Shown: in pieces, positions 35,354 to 46,080 of the stretch
Position numbering within the stretch: the stretch's first letter is position 1
How the letters are laid out: each line of letters starts with the position of its first letter
DNA from: Saccharospirillum sp. MSK14-1
GTDB taxonomy: Bacteria > Pseudomonadota > Gammaproteobacteria > Pseudomonadales > Natronospirillaceae
DNA length: 64,000 nt
Assembly: GCF_003054965.1 (NCBI RefSeq)
Contig: NZ_MIES01000033.1
Span: 620,001 to 684,000 of the forward strand
Reading direction: 5' to 3'
The notes under the pieces: generated by a model
Database searches by the model: none
Seen by the model: the letters and a program-made list of their open reading frames with translations, nothing else
Told to the model about the DNA's origin: nothing
Program-made: the position numbers and the translations under genes

Positions 35354-35986
35354 TTAATCCGTTTTGTCGCGATACTCGCATAAGTCTTCGATCAGGCAGG
35401 CTCCACAGCGTGGTTTGCGTGCCGTACAGGTGTAGCGACCGTGCAGGATCAGCCAGTGATGTGCGTCCATCATAAATTCTTTGGGAATGAGTCGGACCAG
35501 GCGCTGCTCCACTTCCACCACATTTTTCCCCGGTGCAATGCGAGTCCGGTTGGCAACGCGGAAAATGTGCGTATCGACGGCCATCGTTGGCTGGCCGAAA
35601 GCGGTATTCAGCACCACGTTGGCGGTTTTACGGCCCACGCCCGGCAATGCTTCAAGCGCTTCACGGGTTTGCGGCACCTCGCCGTTATGTTGATCGAGCA
35701 GTTGCCGGCACAGCTTGTGGACATTCTCTGCCTTGGAGTTAAACAGGCCGATGGTCTTGATGTATGCCTTCAGCCCGTCAACGCCTAAGTCATAAATGGC
35801 CTGAGGTGTATTGGCGACCGGAAACAATTTAGCGGTCGCTTTATTAACGCCCTTGTCCGTCGCTTGTGCCGATAGCACGACGGCCACCAATAACTCGAAG
35901 GCTGAGCTGTATTCCAGCTCGGTTTTGGGCGAGGGGTTGGCCTCACGCAGGCGGGTGAAGATCTCGGTGCGTTTGGCTTTGTTCAA
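35354..35986 (-). CDS. nth: Endonuclease III
   Basis: DNA glycosylase/AP lyase removing oxidised pyrimidines, 210 residues against 211 in E. coli. The helix-hairpin-helix LPGVGRKTANVVLNTAFG carries the catalytic lysine, followed by the catalytic aspartate in AVDTHIFRV. The C-terminal [4Fe-4S] ligands follow the C-x6-C-x2-C-x5-C pattern. I chose a TTG start at 35986, with TTGGAG eight bases upstream, because it reproduces the E. coli N-terminus NKAKR; an upstream TTG at 36013 is possible. It is the last gene of the rnf operon, as in E. coli. Confidence 0.96.
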   Translation of the reverse strand: MNKAKRTEIFTRLREANPSPKTELEYSSAFELLVAVVLSAQATDKGVNKATAKLFPVANTPQAIYDLGVDGLKAYIKTIGLFNSKAENVHKLCRQLLDQHNGEVPQTREALEALPGVGRKTANVVLNTAFGQPTMAVDTHIFRVANRTRIAPGKNVVEVEQRLVRLIPKEFMMDAHHWLILHGRYTCTARKPRCGACLIEDLCEYRDKTD

Positions 35987-36041
35987 GCGGTCGTCTCCAA
36001 CGGTGGTCGACAAACAAGGTTACGTGAAGTGCGCGACGCTG

Positions 36042-36749
36042 TTAACTGATATGACCGGTAACCCGGACCCGTTTCGAACCGGCGACCACGTGCTCGGCTT
36101 TGGCAGCGCGACGCGCTTCGATGCCGCTGTCGATGCGATTTTTCAGCGCAATCAGCAAACCCAGCCCAACAAAAGCGCCGGGTGGTAAAACGGCAAACAG
36201 AAAATCCGGATAGTCCGGGAAAATCGTCAGTTCCCAGGAGGCGGCGACGGGCCCGAAAATCAATTCCATGTTGGTGAACAGCGTTCCCTGGCCGATGATT
36301 TCACGCAGCGCACCGAGCACCAGCAAAACCGCAAGAAAACCCAGCCCCATCATCAAACCATCAAGCATCGACGGCAACACCGGATTTTTGCGGGCAAAGG
36401 CATCGGCCCGACCGAGAATGGCGCAATTGGTGACGATCAGCGGAATAAAGATGCCCAGCACCTGATACAACTCGTAGGTGAAGGCCTGCATCAGCAGTTC
36501 AGCACAGGTGACAAAGGAGGCGATGATCATCACGAAGGCGGGCAGGCGAACCGTATCGGGTACGTAGTGTCGGATCAGCGATACCGCGGTGTTAGAACCA
36601 ACCAATACCACCAGTGTCGCCAACCCCAATCCCAGGGCGTTGACCACTGTACCGGTGACTGCCAGCAGCGGGCACAACCCAAGCAATTGCACCAGCGCTG
36701 CGTTGTTGTTCCACAGACCATTGCGGGTGAGTTCACGGGCATCGCTCAT
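36042..36749 (-). CDS. rnfE: Rnf complex subunit E
   Basis: Integral inner-membrane subunit of the Rnf/Rsx ferredoxin:NAD+ oxidoreductase-like ion pump, 235 residues with about six membrane segments. It starts [20 protein letters not shown] and carries the conserved [20 protein letters not shown] and [19 protein letters not shown], paralogous to RnfA. Its start overlaps the rnfG stop. It is sixth in the A-B-C-D-G-E order. Confidence 0.96.
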   Translation of the reverse strand: MSDARELTRNGLWNNNAALVQLLGLCPLLAVTGTVVNALGLGLATLVVLVGSNTAVSLIRHYVPDTVRLPAFVMIIASFVTCAELLMQAFTYELYQVLGIFIPLIVTNCAILGRADAFARKNPVLPSMLDGLMMGLGFLAVLLVLGALREIIGQGTLFTNMELIFGPVAASWELTIFPDYPDFLFAVLPPGAFVGLGLLIALKNRIDSGIEARRAAKAEHVVAGSKRVRVTGHIS

Positions 36750-37423
36750 TCGGTGACCTCCTGAGTCGGATCAATGGCCAGCAACACCGATCGATTGTGT
36801 TCAAAGAACTGCAACCCCCGAGCGACGGCGCGGACCACGGCGCGGGGCGTAATGGTCGCACCGGTCAACTGATCAAAAGCACCACCGTCCTTTTTCACCT
36901 GCCAGTCGTCAAGCGGCGGCTGGCCCAGTGAGCGGCCGTCAAAGCTGTGAATCCAGTCGGACTTGGTGACCTCAACCTGATCGCCCAACCCCGGTGTTTC
37001 CCGGTGTTGCACCACGCGCACGCCCATCAAGGTGCCGTCACGCGCAACCGCCATAATCAGCCGAATGGCTTCGGTGTAACCTTCCGGTGCAACCAGTGGC
37101 AAAATGACGGCCACCACCTCGCCATCCTGTTGGGCCTGATACCACAGGGCTGACTCGGGCAGGCGCAGTAGCTCGCTTTGGGTCAGCGTTGGCAGGTCGG
37201 TGCGATAGGCGCTATCGAGCAAGTCGTTATCGTGCTGGTCGGCGGGTACCAGCGCTAACAGCGTCTGGGCTTCAAAGGCGCGTTCGTTGTCGGCAATGCG
37301 GTCTGCCGTCAGTTGTTGCGTGACGGCAATCAAGCCTGCGGTGAAAACAGCGAACAGTCCCAGGCCAATGGCACCCCGACGGATCGCGCCGCTGAGCGTG
37401 ATGGTTTCTGTCGGCTCAGTCAT
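36746..37423 (-). CDS. rnfG: Rnf complex subunit G (covalent FMN)
   Basis: Inner-membrane-anchored periplasmic flavoprotein of the Rnf complex, 225 residues. One N-terminal membrane segment (about 15-35) is followed by the FMN-binding domain. The threonine that carries covalent FMN lies in [12 protein letters not shown] near the C-terminus (S/T-G-A-T). The ATG at 37423 is preferred to the longer frame from 37465; it overlaps the end of rnfD by 8 bases. Confidence 0.95.
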   Translation of the reverse strand: MTEPTETITLSGAIRRGAIGLGLFAVFTAGLIAVTQQLTADRIADNERAFEAQTLLALVPADQHDNDLLDSAYRTDLPTLTQSELLRLPESALWYQAQQDGEVVAVILPLVAPEGYTEAIRLIMAVARDGTLMGVRVVQHRETPGLGDQVEVTKSDWIHSFDGRSLGQPPLDDWQVKKDGGAFDQLTGATITPRAVVRAVARGLQFFEHNRSVLLAIDPTQEVTE

Positions 37424-38447
37424 CGCGTTTATACCCTTTGACGGCTTTGCGGTGGCCATAGACACGCGGCCGGCTGTAGTGGTCGATCAATGGGGCGGCG
37501 AAATTCATCAGCAGCACCGCAAAAGCGACCGCATCTGGGTAATTGCCCCAGGTGCGAATCAGGTAGATCAACACGCCAATACCGGCACCATACATCAGTT
37601 TGCCCCGGTTGGACGTCGCGGCACTGACCGGGTCGGTGGCGATAAAGAAAGCGCCGAGCATGGTGGCACCACCAAGCAGATGCAGCGACAAAGGCACGCG
37701 CAGATCAGCGTCGGAACCGAACAGCAGGCTCATCAGCATCAACGCACCGAGCAGCGCGACCGGAATATGCCAGCTGATGATGCGTTGCCAGATCAGCACC
37801 CCACCACCGATCAAAAAAGCGAGGTTAGCGATGTCCCATCCCTCAGCCACAAAGCTGCCAAAGATGGGCGCGCGTAAGACTTCGTTGGCGGTTTGGTTGG
37901 CGATGTTGAGTTTGTAGACATCCAAAGGCGTTGCCGCCGTGGCCGCATCAATCGGCACACCGCCGGCGAAAATGATCGACAGCGTATCGGTCAGTGATAG
38001 CCACTGATCCGGGTTGGCCCAGCGCGTGGTCATATACAGCGGCAAAGACACCAGCAGCAAGGCATAGGCCACCATGGCCGGGTTAAAGGGATTGTTACCC
38101 AGACCGCCGAACAGATGCTTGGCAAAGATCAGCGCCAGGGCGGTGCCCAGAACCGTCATCCACCAGGGTGACAGCGGTGGCAGAGCCAGCGCCAGAAGTA
38201 CAGCGGTGACCAGCGCACTGAGATCTTTCAAAAAGAACAGCACCGGGCGACCTCGCGCTTTAAGCAGCGCAGCTTCGGTAACAAGGGCGGTGGCGCAAGC
38301 CAACAGCGGATTGATCAAATACCCCCAGCTGAACGAGATAACCAAGACCACCCAGCCCGGAATCAGGGCGGCCAGCACCAGCGCCATTACGCGCGTAACG
38401 GAAGTTGGGCGCTGAGTGTGAGGCGCTGTGGGCGTGGTGTTTATCAT
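37416..38447 (-). CDS. rnfD: Rnf complex subunit D (covalent FMN)
   Basis: Polytopic inner-membrane subunit of 343 residues, relative of NqrB. It has conserved FGGLGNNPFNPAMVAYALLL and the FMN-threonine region AATAATPLDVYK near 190. The ATG overlaps the rnfC stop (ATGA). Together with RnfG it carries the covalent flavins of the electron path. Confidence 0.96.
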   Translation of the reverse strand: MINTTPTAPHTQRPTSVTRVMALVLAALIPGWVVLVISFSWGYLINPLLACATALVTEAALLKARGRPVLFFLKDLSALVTAVLLALALPPLSPWWMTVLGTALALIFAKHLFGGLGNNPFNPAMVAYALLLVSLPLYMTTRWANPDQWLSLTDTLSIIFAGGVPIDAATAATPLDVYKLNIANQTANEVLRAPIFGSFVAEGWDIANLAFLIGGGVLIWQRIISWHIPVALLGALMLMSLLFGSDADLRVPLSLHLLGGATMLGAFFIATDPVSAATSNRGKLMYGAGIGVLIYLIRTWGNYPDAVAFAVLLMNFAAPLIDHYSRPRVYGHRKAVKGYKRDD

Positions 38448-40225
38448 GAGGCATTACCCTGATCACGCGCCGCGTCCAGCGCTTGCTGGGCCTGGCGGTG
38501 TTTCTCTTCCAATTTGCTGATGGCTTTTTGCAGTGCAGGCACGGTATCCGGTGCTTCCTGCTCGGCAGCGACCAGCCGTTCATTGGCTTTTTTGACCTTG
38601 GCCGCAGCCAGTTCCAGTGCTTTTTCCAAGTCAGCGATGCTTGGCTGGCCGGCGTCCGAGACGTCGTTCTGGCGCTCGGCGCGTTTGGCCCGGGCTCGCT
38701 CCAGCGCGGCCTGTACAGGGTCGGAACTGGCTTCACCGGCTTCGGCTTGCTTGCGCGCCTGGGCTTCGGCGGCGGCCTTGGCACGAGCGGCACGGCGCGC
38801 TTCTTTTTCCTGCTGTTCTTTTTCCAGTCGCGCCTGGCGTGCTTCAAATCGAGCCCGGGCGCGTTCGGATTTGATCTGTTCTTCACGCTCGTGGCGAATC
38901 TCACCCTTGGCGTAACGGTAGTAATGCACCAGCGGAATGTGGCTTGGGCACACCCAGGCGCAGGCGCCGCATTCGATGCAGTCGCCAAGGGAGTGCAGTT
39001 CGGCGCTGTCGAGATCGCGGCTCTTGGCGGCCCAGAACAATTGCTGCGGCAGTAAACCGGCCGGGCACACCTGTTCGCACTGGCCGCAACGAATGCAGGG
39101 GTTGTCGATCTGGCTCGGTGGCAGTTCGTTCTTGGCGGGCACCAGCAGGCAATTGGTGGTTTTGCTCAGTGGCGCGGTGATGTCTGGCAGCGCAAAGCCC
39201 ATCATCGGGCCACCCATAATGACGCGGTCGGCTTTTTTCAGGTGCACGCCGGCGTGGTTAAGCAGCGTTTCGATGGGCGTACCGATCAGCACCTCGTAGT
39301 TGCCGGGCCGGTCGGCGGCAGCGCCAGTGACCGTGGTTACGCGTCGGATCAGCGGTTCGTCTTCGATCACCGCAGCGCGAATGGCGGCGAGCGTACCGAC
39401 GTTCTGGCAGATGATGCCGAGGTCGGAGGGCAAGCCACCGGCAGGCACTTCCCGGCCCGTAATCAACTGAATCAGTTGTTTTTCACCACCACTGGGGTAT
39501 TTGGTCGGGACGACGGTGACTCTGAGCGACAAGGCCAGCGCTTCGGCTGCAGCAGTCATGGCGGCCAGGGCTTCCGGCTTATTGTCTTCGATACCCAGGC
39601 GAATGGTCTTGGCACCGACCAGACGGGCGGCAATGCCGGCGCCTTCGAGAATCTCAGTCGCGCGTTCGCGCATCAGCCGGTCGTCGGCGGTGATGTAAGG
39701 CTCGCATTCGGCGGCGTTGATGATCAGCGTATCGATGGCATGGTGGGTGTTGCGGTATTTGACGTCGGTCGGAAAGCCGGCGCCGCCCAAACCCGCCAGG
39801 CCGCAATCACGCAGCCGTTGAATCAGTTCCGCTGTGTCACGCTGACGCCAGTCCGGGTAACCGTGACGCTCGCGCCAGACGTCTTCGCCGTCCGCTTCAA
39901 GCACAATGCACGGCGCGCTCAGCCCCGATTCGTGCGCAATGATGCGCTCTTCAATGGCCGTGATGCGACCTGAAGTTGGCGCATGAACCGCCGCGCTGAT
40001 GGCACCGTCTGCATCGGCCAGAACATCGCCCTTGCGCACCGTCATGCCGACGCTGACGCGCGGTTCGGCGGGCGCGCCCAAATGCATGCGCAGCGGTAAC
40101 ACCAATACGGATGGCAGGGGCAGAGCTTCGATGGCGGTGCCGTTCGATTGCGTTTTGTTCTCGGCCGGGTGAACGCCGCCGTGAAAACGGTGCGGGCGGT
40201 CGGTGATGATCAGCGGTGCGTTCAT
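38444..40225 (-). CDS. rnfC: Rnf complex subunit C (iron-sulfur, NADH-binding side)
   Basis: Peripheral cytoplasmic subunit of 593 residues. It contains an NADH/FMN-binding-like domain ([13 protein letters not shown] near 150), a SLBB-type segment and two [4Fe-4S] motifs, [12 protein letters not shown] and [12 protein letters not shown] (about 375-430). A long Ala/Lys/Glu-rich coiled-coil tail of about 150 residues follows. Such tails vary in length between species. Start and stop both overlap neighbouring rnf genes. Confidence 0.96.
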   Translation of the reverse strand: MNAPLIITDRPHRFHGGVHPAENKTQSNGTAIEALPLPSVLVLPLRMHLGAPAEPRVSVGMTVRKGDVLADADGAISAAVHAPTSGRITAIEERIIAHESGLSAPCIVLEADGEDVWRERHGYPDWRQRDTAELIQRLRDCGLAGLGGAGFPTDVKYRNTHHAIDTLIINAAECEPYITADDRLMRERATEILEGAGIAARLVGAKTIRLGIEDNKPEALAAMTAAAEALALSLRVTVVPTKYPSGGEKQLIQLITGREVPAGGLPSDLGIICQNVGTLAAIRAAVIEDEPLIRRVTTVTGAAADRPGNYEVLIGTPIETLLNHAGVHLKKADRVIMGGPMMGFALPDITAPLSKTTNCLLVPAKNELPPSQIDNPCIRCGQCEQVCPAGLLPQQLFWAAKSRDLDSAELHSLGDCIECGACAWVCPSHIPLVHYYRYAKGEIRHEREEQIKSERARARFEARQARLEKEQQEKEARRAARAKAAAEAQARKQAEAGEASSDPVQAALERARAKRAERQNDVSDAGQPSIADLEKALELAAAKVKKANERLVAAEQEAPDTVPALQKAISKLEEKHRQAQQALDAARDQGNAS

Positions 40226-40782
40226 GCCGCGCGCCCCCGGTCAGTGGCAATCAGGCTGGCGGGTTTATCCAGATGCCAGTGGTCGAGGTCGGTACCGACT
40301 TCCACCATATCGATGCAATCGACGGGGCAGGGTTCTACGCACAGATCGCAACCGGTGCATTCGCTTTCGATAACAGTGTGCATCTGTTTGGCCGCGCCGA
40401 GAATGGCGTCGACAGGGCAGGCCTGAATGCACTTGGTGCAGCCGATGCATTCGTCTTCGCGTATGACCGCCACCATCTTGGCTTTTTCGACGCCGTGTTC
40501 GGCATCTAAGGGTTCCGGTTCAACATCGAGCAGATCGGCCAGCGACTGAATGGTGGCTTCGCCGCCCGGCGGGCATTTGTTGATCTTGTCGCCACCGGCA
40601 ATGGCTTCAGCGTAAGGGCGGCAGCCGGGGTAACCGCATTGGCCGCACTGAGTTTGCGGCAGAACGTTATCGATCTCATCGACGATGGGATTGCCCTCGG
40701 GCTTAAAACGCACCGAGGCATAGCCGAGCGCAGCGCCAAGAATGGCAGCAACGATCAACAGTGTAATAACCGCCGTCCACAT
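40222..40782 (-). CDS. rnfB: Rnf complex subunit B (ferredoxin-like)
   Basis: Membrane-anchored iron-sulfur subunit of 186 residues. One N-terminal membrane segment is followed by the Fe-S domain [16 protein letters not shown] ... CPPGG and two ferredoxin [4Fe-4S] motifs, [12 protein letters not shown] and [12 protein letters not shown]. The start is taken as the ATG at 40782; an in-frame TTG at 40800 also exists. It overlaps rnfC by 4 bases and follows rnfA closely. Confidence 0.95.
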   Translation of the reverse strand: MWTAVITLLIVAAILGAALGYASVRFKPEGNPIVDEIDNVLPQTQCGQCGYPGCRPYAEAIAGGDKINKCPPGGEATIQSLADLLDVEPEPLDAEHGVEKAKMVAVIREDECIGCTKCIQACPVDAILGAAKQMHTVIESECTGCDLCVEPCPVDCIDMVEVGTDLDHWHLDKPASLIATDRGRAA

Positions 40783-40786
40783 CGTC

Positions 40787-41371
40787 TTAACCCACCGCAA
40801 CCAGGCCAGAGAAGCCCATAAACGCCAGCGCCATAATGCCGGCGGTGATCATACCGATGGCGGGTCCCTGAAACGGCTGTGGCACGTCGGCAACGGCCAG
40901 CCGTTCTCGCAAGGCAGCAAACAACACCAGCACCAACGAGAAACCAACAGCCGCACCAAAGCCATACAGGAAGCTTTCGACCAGCGAATTCTGCCGGCTG
41001 ATGTTCAGCAAAGCGACACCGAGAACGGCGCAGTTGGTGGTGATCAGCGGTAGGAAAATGCCCAGCACCCGATACAGCAGTGGGCTGGTCTTGCGCACCA
41101 GCATCTCGGTGAACTGCACCATAAAGGCAATCACCAGAATAAAGCTGATGGTTTTCAGGTAGGTCAAACCCAGCGGTTCGAGCAACCAGGAATAAACGAT
41201 GTAGCTGGCGACCGATGACAGCGTCAGTACAAAGGTGGTCGCCAGTGACATACCGATCGCGGTTTCCAGCTTGTTGGAAACACCCATAAAGGGGCACAGG
41301 CCCAGAAACTGAACCAGCACGAAGTTGTTCACCAAGATGGTGGCTACCAACAGCAGAATGTAGTCAGTCAT
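40787..41371 (-). CDS. rnfA: Rnf complex subunit A
   Basis: Integral membrane subunit of 194 residues with six hydrophobic segments, starting [20 protein letters not shown]. It carries the characteristic [20 protein letters not shown] and [17 protein letters not shown] that are mirrored in RnfE. It is first in the rnfABCDGE-nth operon on the minus strand. Its promoter should lie in the 87-base gap after the EamA gene at 41459. Confidence 0.96.
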   Translation of the reverse strand: MTDYILLLVATILVNNFVLVQFLGLCPFMGVSNKLETAIGMSLATTFVLTLSSVASYIVYSWLLEPLGLTYLKTISFILVIAFMVQFTEMLVRKTSPLLYRVLGIFLPLITTNCAVLGVALLNISRQNSLVESFLYGFGAAVGFSLVLVLFAALRERLAVADVPQPFQGPAIGMITAGIMALAFMGFSGLVAVG

Positions 41372-41458
41372 GGACGGTCCTTGGTGCGGTGATCGCAGCG
41401 GGCGTCATTATCGGGAAACCGGCAGTCCCACTCAAGGTAGCAAAGACCGGCGCTTGAT

Positions 41459-42319
41459 TTAGCTCAAGGCAATCAACGCGACGCCAGCGAACGCCACCAA
41501 CAATCCCAACCAGGCTTTGCTCGAGGCTTTATTGCCACGCAAACGGTCGATGGCAAAGGCCATGATGGCACAGGTCGCAATTAAGGTTTGCACGACTCCG
41601 GCTTCGGCGCGTTTTACCGCCAGTTGTTGAAACCAGATGGCCAGCAGCGTACCGACGAAGGTGCTCACCGCCAACATCATCCACTGGCGCAGCGTCAAAC
41701 GCGGTAGCCAGGATTGTTGGTAAAGGCTGAGTAAGACGGGCAAGGCGACAATGCCCGCCAGCAACCGTAGCAATGCCCCTTGGCTCGCGGGCATATCGAC
41801 TGCCAGAAACACCTGACGCATCAGCACCATACCCAGTGCCTGACACAGCGCTGCACCAAGCGCAAAGCTCAAGCCCAGCAATGGATGACTGCGATGGGAC
41901 GGATTGGCCGGTTCCAGCACCCAGAACAAGGCGGGCAAGATGAGCGCGGCGCCGAGCCATTGCCAGAGCGTCAGAAACTCACCGAGCCACAACATGCCCA
42001 GGCTGATGGTGAACAGTGGCGCAGCGGATTCAGCAATGGTCAGGGTGGTGCGTTCACCGATGCGATTGAGCGCCGAGAACAGCAACGTATCGCCGAGCGT
42101 GATGCCAATCAGTCCGCTCAGTAACAGCGGCAACCAAACCGCCGATGGCAGGCTGATCCACTGACCCGACACCCCAATAAAAGCGGCCAGGCCAACGCAA
42201 GCGAGAATGCCTTTCCACAGGTTGAGTTGCAGCGGTGTCAGCGTGCCGCCCAGATGCCGAAAACCGTAGGCGGCGGTTGTCCACGACAACGCCGCCAACA
42301 GCGCATAGAGTTCGCCCAT
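41459..42319 (-). CDS. EamA/DMT-family transporter
   Basis: Inner-membrane protein of 286 residues with about ten hydrophobic segments in two repeats (YALLAALSWTTAAYGFRHLG; ALGAALCQALGMVLMR), of the drug/metabolite exporter superfamily. It starts 5 bases after the metG stop on the same strand and may be co-transcribed with metG. It differs clearly from the other EamA protein at 21305. The substrate is unknown. Confidence 0.86.
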   Translation of the reverse strand: MGELYALLAALSWTTAAYGFRHLGGTLTPLQLNLWKGILACVGLAAFIGVSGQWISLPSAVWLPLLLSGLIGITLGDTLLFSALNRIGERTTLTIAESAAPLFTISLGMLWLGEFLTLWQWLGAALILPALFWVLEPANPSHRSHPLLGLSFALGAALCQALGMVLMRQVFLAVDMPASQGALLRLLAGIVALPVLLSLYQQSWLPRLTLRQWMMLAVSTFVGTLLAIWFQQLAVKRAEAGVVQTLIATCAIMAFAIDRLRGNKASSKAWLGLLVAFAGVALIALS

Positions 42320-42324
42320 TCTGG

Positions 42325-44367
42325 TTAGCTGATTTTGGTGCCGGGTGCCGCCGCCGCAGGGCCTTCCAGTACCCAGAGATCGTCACCGCCACTGGCTGCC
42401 AGCACCATGCCTTCAGACAGACCAAAACGCATCTTGCGCGGTTTCAGGTTGTACACCAGCACCACCGATTTACCGACCAGATCGGCCGGTTCGTAATGGC
42501 TGCGAATGCCGGAGAACACCTGGCGGGTTTCGCCGTTACCGGCATCGAGTTGCAGCTGCAGTAGCTTGTCGGCACCGTCGACGTAATCGGCGTTCAATAC
42601 CTTGGCAACGCGCAGGTCGACTTTGGCAAAGTCACCAAATTCGATTTCAGCCGGACCCTCTTCCGCGGGTTTGCTCTCGTTTTTCGGTGCTGCTTTCGCG
42701 GCGGGTTGGGTCTCGGCGGCAACGTCTTCTTTGCTGGCTTCGATCAGCGCATCAATCTGATCCATCTCAATGCGCGTCAGCAATGGCTTGAATTTGTTGA
42801 TGGCGTGACCGGTCAGTACCGCATGGCGATCGGTAAAGTTCAGGCTGTCGACATTCAGGAACGCCGCAATTTTTTCACTCATCGCCGGCAGTACCGGACC
42901 CAGGTAAATCGCTAACAGACGGAACAGATGAATGCCCATGGAACAGATGTCTTGAACGTCCTGATCACGACCGTCTTCTTTCGCCAGACTCCAAGGTGCC
43001 TTGGACTGAATGTACTCGTTGGCGCGGTCGGCCAGCGTCATGATTTCGCGGATTGCCCGGCTGTATTCACGCGCTTCAAAATGAGCGGCAATGCGTTCAC
43101 CGGCGGCTTGGAAATCGGCCAGCATGGCCGGTTCGGCGATGTTGTCCGACAGCTTGCCGCCGCCTTTTTTGATAAAGCCGGCACAGCGGCTGGCGATGTT
43201 CACCACCTTGCCGACCAGATCGGAATTCACCCGCTGGGCGAAATCGGTCAGTGACAGGTCGATGTCTTCAACGCCGGCGCCGAGTTTGGCGGCGTAGTAA
43301 TAGCGCAAGTACTCCGGGCTCAGATGTTCCAAATAGGTTTTGGCCATGATGAAGGTGCCACGCGACTTGGACATCTTCTCGCCATTGACCGTCACATAAC
43401 CGTGGGCGTAAACGCCGTTCGGCTTGCGGTAGTTAGCGCTGTCGAGCATGGCGGGCCAGAACAGGGCGTGGAAATTGATGATGTCTTTGCCGATAAAGTG
43501 ATACAGCTCGGCGTTGGATTCCTTGCGCCAGTAGTCGTCGAAATCCAGGTCATCGCGACGGTCGCACAGGTTTTTAAAACTGGCCATATAGCCGATCGGC
43601 GCATCGAGCCAAACATAGAAATATTTGCCCGGTGCATCGGGAATTTCGAAACCGAAATAAGGGGCATCGCGGCTGACGTCCCACGGTTGCAGTTCGGCAT
43701 CCACCCATTCGGCCAGCTTATTGGCGACGCTGTCTTGCAGCGTGCCCGAGCGTGTCCAGCCGCGCAGCATGGTCTGGAATTGCGGCAGGTCGAAGAAGTA
43801 GTGCTCGGATTCTTTTTCGACCGGCGTGGCGCCGCTGTAGACCGAGCGCGGATTGATCAATTCGTTCGGTTCGTAGGTGGCGCTGCACACTTCGCAGGCG
43901 TCGCCGTACTGATCTTCACTGCCGCATTTCGGGCAGGTGCCCTTGACGAAACGGTCGGCCAGGAAGATTTCTTTCTCCGGATCGAACAGCTGGCGAATGG
44001 TCTTGGTGGTGATATGACCATTGGCTTTCAGACGACCGTAGATCTGCTCGGCGAAATGCCGGTTTTCCTCGGAGTGGGTACTGTAATAGTTGTGATGATC
44101 GATCAGGAAGCCGGCAAAATCGCGCATGTGTTCGGCGCGCATGGTGTCGATATGGTCTTCCGGCGTCTTGCCTTCTTTTTCAGCGCGCAGCATAACCGCC
44201 GTGCCGTGAGTGTCGTCAGCGCAAACGTAGGTGCAGTGGTTGCCCATGCTGTTTTGGAAGCGCACCCAGATATCGGTTTGGATGTGTTCCAGCATGTGGC
44301 CCAGATGAATCGGGCCGTTGGCGTAAGGCAGGGCACTGGTAACCAGAATCTTGCGGGGTTCGCTCAT
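42325..44367 (-). CDS. metG: Methionyl-tRNA synthetase
   Basis: Charges tRNA-Met in the cytoplasm, 680 residues. HIGH-type motif HLGHM near residue 25, a zinc knuckle [17 protein letters not shown] near 150, KMSKS near 335, an anticodon-binding domain, and a C-terminal tRNA-binding domain ([19 protein letters not shown]) that dimerises the enzyme. The open frame extends to 44844, but the ATG at 44367 ([18 protein letters not shown]) is the family start. It is divergent from manC, with only 217 bases between the starts. Confidence 0.98.
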   Translation of the reverse strand: MSEPRKILVTSALPYANGPIHLGHMLEHIQTDIWVRFQNSMGNHCTYVCADDTHGTAVMLRAEKEGKTPEDHIDTMRAEHMRDFAGFLIDHHNYYSTHSEENRHFAEQIYGRLKANGHITTKTIRQLFDPEKEIFLADRFVKGTCPKCGSEDQYGDACEVCSATYEPNELINPRSVYSGATPVEKESEHYFFDLPQFQTMLRGWTRSGTLQDSVANKLAEWVDAELQPWDVSRDAPYFGFEIPDAPGKYFYVWLDAPIGYMASFKNLCDRRDDLDFDDYWRKESNAELYHFIGKDIINFHALFWPAMLDSANYRKPNGVYAHGYVTVNGEKMSKSRGTFIMAKTYLEHLSPEYLRYYYAAKLGAGVEDIDLSLTDFAQRVNSDLVGKVVNIASRCAGFIKKGGGKLSDNIAEPAMLADFQAAGERIAAHFEAREYSRAIREIMTLADRANEYIQSKAPWSLAKEDGRDQDVQDICSMGIHLFRLLAIYLGPVLPAMSEKIAAFLNVDSLNFTDRHAVLTGHAINKFKPLLTRIEMDQIDALIEASKEDVAAETQPAAKAAPKNESKPAEEGPAEIEFGDFAKVDLRVAKVLNADYVDGADKLLQLQLDAGNGETRQVFSGIRSHYEPADLVGKSVVLVYNLKPRKMRFGLSEGMVLAASGGDDLWVLEGPAAAAPGTKIS

Positions 44368-44584
44368 TGCTTGGCGCTTCCTCGTGATTGGACTGCTACT
44401 AATTAAAAGTTTCGACGATATCGGCCGCGACGCAGCGGCCGAAAAAGGCCGCACAGTGTACCCGAAGGCGATTAGAGCGTCATCCTGCGCAGCGGGCTCG
44501 TTTCGGGATTGGGTCGTGGGCTTTGGCGGCCAGCCAATGCTATCATCCGCGCATTCTGACACTGTTGAATATGGAGATTGCGGG

Positions 44585-45988
44585 TTGATTATTCCTGTTT
44601 TGCTCGCCGGCGGCGTAGGGTCACGACTGTGGCCGGTATCGCGTGAGTTGTTTCCCAAGCAATGCATCAGCCTGATTGGCACTGAGCACAGCCTGATCCA
44701 GCAAACCGTTGAGCGTGCCCAGGCAGCGGGCATGACTGAAGCGCCCATCGTTGTGTGCAATGACGAACATCGCTTTTTGATCGCCCAGCAGATGGCTGAT
44801 TTGGGGACCAAGAGTGAACTGATCCTCGAACCCGAAGGCCGCAATACCGCACCAGCGATTGCGTTGGCGGCACTTCAGGCGGTACAGCGTGATCCGCAAG
44901 CCACCCTGGTGGTGTTGCCCGCCGATCATGTGATTCAGGACCGATCCGCATTCAGCGCTGCCTTGCAGCAGGCGGTGGAGCAGGCGGCTGACGATAAACT
45001 GGTGACCTTCGGTGTCTCCCCCAGCTACGCCGAAACCGGTTATGGCTATATCGAAGCGGCGAAGCCGGGTCAGATCAGTGCGGTCGCCGCTTTCCGTGAA
45101 AAACCCGATGCCGAAACCGCCGAAGGCTACTTGCAAAGCGGTCGTCATTACTGGAATTCGGGCATGTTCGTCTTTAAAGCCCGCGTTTATCTGGATGAAC
45201 TGAAGCGTCATCAGCCTGCGATTTATGCCGCCACTGAAGCGGCCATGGCGGGTGAATACAGTGACCTTGATTTTATTCGCGTGGATGCAGAAGCCTTTGC
45301 CAAGAGCCCGTCCGACTCCATCGATTACGCCATTATGGAACACACCGACCGGGCCGTGGTGGTGCCTTACAACGGCGATTGGAATGACATTGGTGCCTGG
45401 TCGGCACTCTACGATCTGAACGAAAAAGATGCCGACGCTAACGCGCTGCAGGGCGACGTGCTAACGCACGACGCTCATGGCAACCTGATCCGTGCCGAAA
45501 GCCGTTTGGTGGCGGCTGTTGGTGTGAATGACCTGGCCATTATTGAAACCGACGATGCCGTACTGGTGATTCCGCGCGAGCGGGCTCAAGACGTCAAAGA
45601 GATCGTCACCCTGATCAAAGCCGGCGGTCGCAGTGAACACCAACTGCACGCGCGCGTGCATCGGCCTTGGGGGGCTTACAAAACGATCAATATGGGTGAG
45701 CGCCATCAGGTAAAACGGATTACCGTTAAGCCCGGTGAGAAATTGTCGGTGCAGATGCATCATCACCGCGCCGAACACTGGGTGGTGGTCAGCGGCACCG
45801 CCAATGTCACCATTGGCGAAGACACTCGTATGCTGAGCGAGAACGAGTCGGTCTACATTCCCATCGGTACCGTTCATGCGCTGGAAAACCCAGGCAAGAT
45901 TCCGCTGGAATTGATTGAAGTTCAGACTGGCAGTTATCTGGGTGAAGACGACATTGTGCGCTTCACCGATCGCTACGGGCGCAGCTGA
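44585..45988 (+). CDS. manC: Mannose-1-phosphate guanylyltransferase / mannose-6-phosphate isomerase
   Basis: Bifunctional enzyme making GDP-mannose, precursor for GDP-L-fucose (gmd and fcl at 61.7-63.8 kb) and mannosylated glycans; 467 residues. The N-terminal nucleotidyltransferase has [19 protein letters not shown] and [14 protein letters not shown]; the C-terminal cupin isomerase has [19 protein letters not shown] and [19 protein letters not shown] chose a TTG start at 44585 ([10 protein letters not shown]) because GGAG lies eight bases upstream and the family begins there; the open frame from 44351 runs through the metG leader. It separates metG from mrp, which are adjacent in E. coli. 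Confidence 0.94.
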   Translation: MIIPVLLAGGVGSRLWPVSRELFPKQCISLIGTEHSLIQQTVERAQAAGMTEAPIVVCNDEHRFLIAQQMADLGTKSELILEPEGRNTAPAIALAALQAVQRDPQATLVVLPADHVIQDRSAFSAALQQAVEQAADDKLVTFGVSPSYAETGYGYIEAAKPGQISAVAAFREKPDAETAEGYLQSGRHYWNSGMFVFKARVYLDELKRHQPAIYAATEAAMAGEYSDLDFIRVDAEAFAKSPSDSIDYAIMEHTDRAVVVPYNGDWNDIGAWSALYDLNEKDADANALQGDVLTHDAHGNLIRAESRLVAAVGVNDLAIIETDDAVLVIPRERAQDVKEIVTLIKAGGRSEHQLHARVHRPWGAYKTINMGERHQVKRITVKPGEKLSVQMHHHRAEHWVVVSGTANVTIGEDTRMLSENESVYIPIGTVHALENPGKIPLELIEVQTGSYLGEDDIVRFTDRYGRS

Positions 45989-46008
45989 TTCGAATTGAAT
46001 CAGCATCA

Positions 46009-46034
46009 AGCGGGTCGGCTTTAGAAGACCCGCT
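46009..46034. other. Inverted repeat between manC and mrp
   Basis: AGCGGGTC / GACCCGCT, 8-bp stem with a 10-base loop and no T run. It could be a transcript-end or processing hairpin. Confidence 0.4.
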
Positions 46035-46080
46035 CGCATCCCCATCTTGCCATTGCCTCCATGTTACAGATTGAGTGTTT

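Noticed and set aside
43324-44406. 360-residue open frame antisense to metG
   Set aside because: Runs across the conserved metG coding sequence; no start context or recognisable domain.
44351-44584. N-terminal extension of manC and long upstream extension of metG
   Set aside because: Both frames are open in the shared leader, but family N-termini and ribosome sites place the starts at 44585 and 44367.
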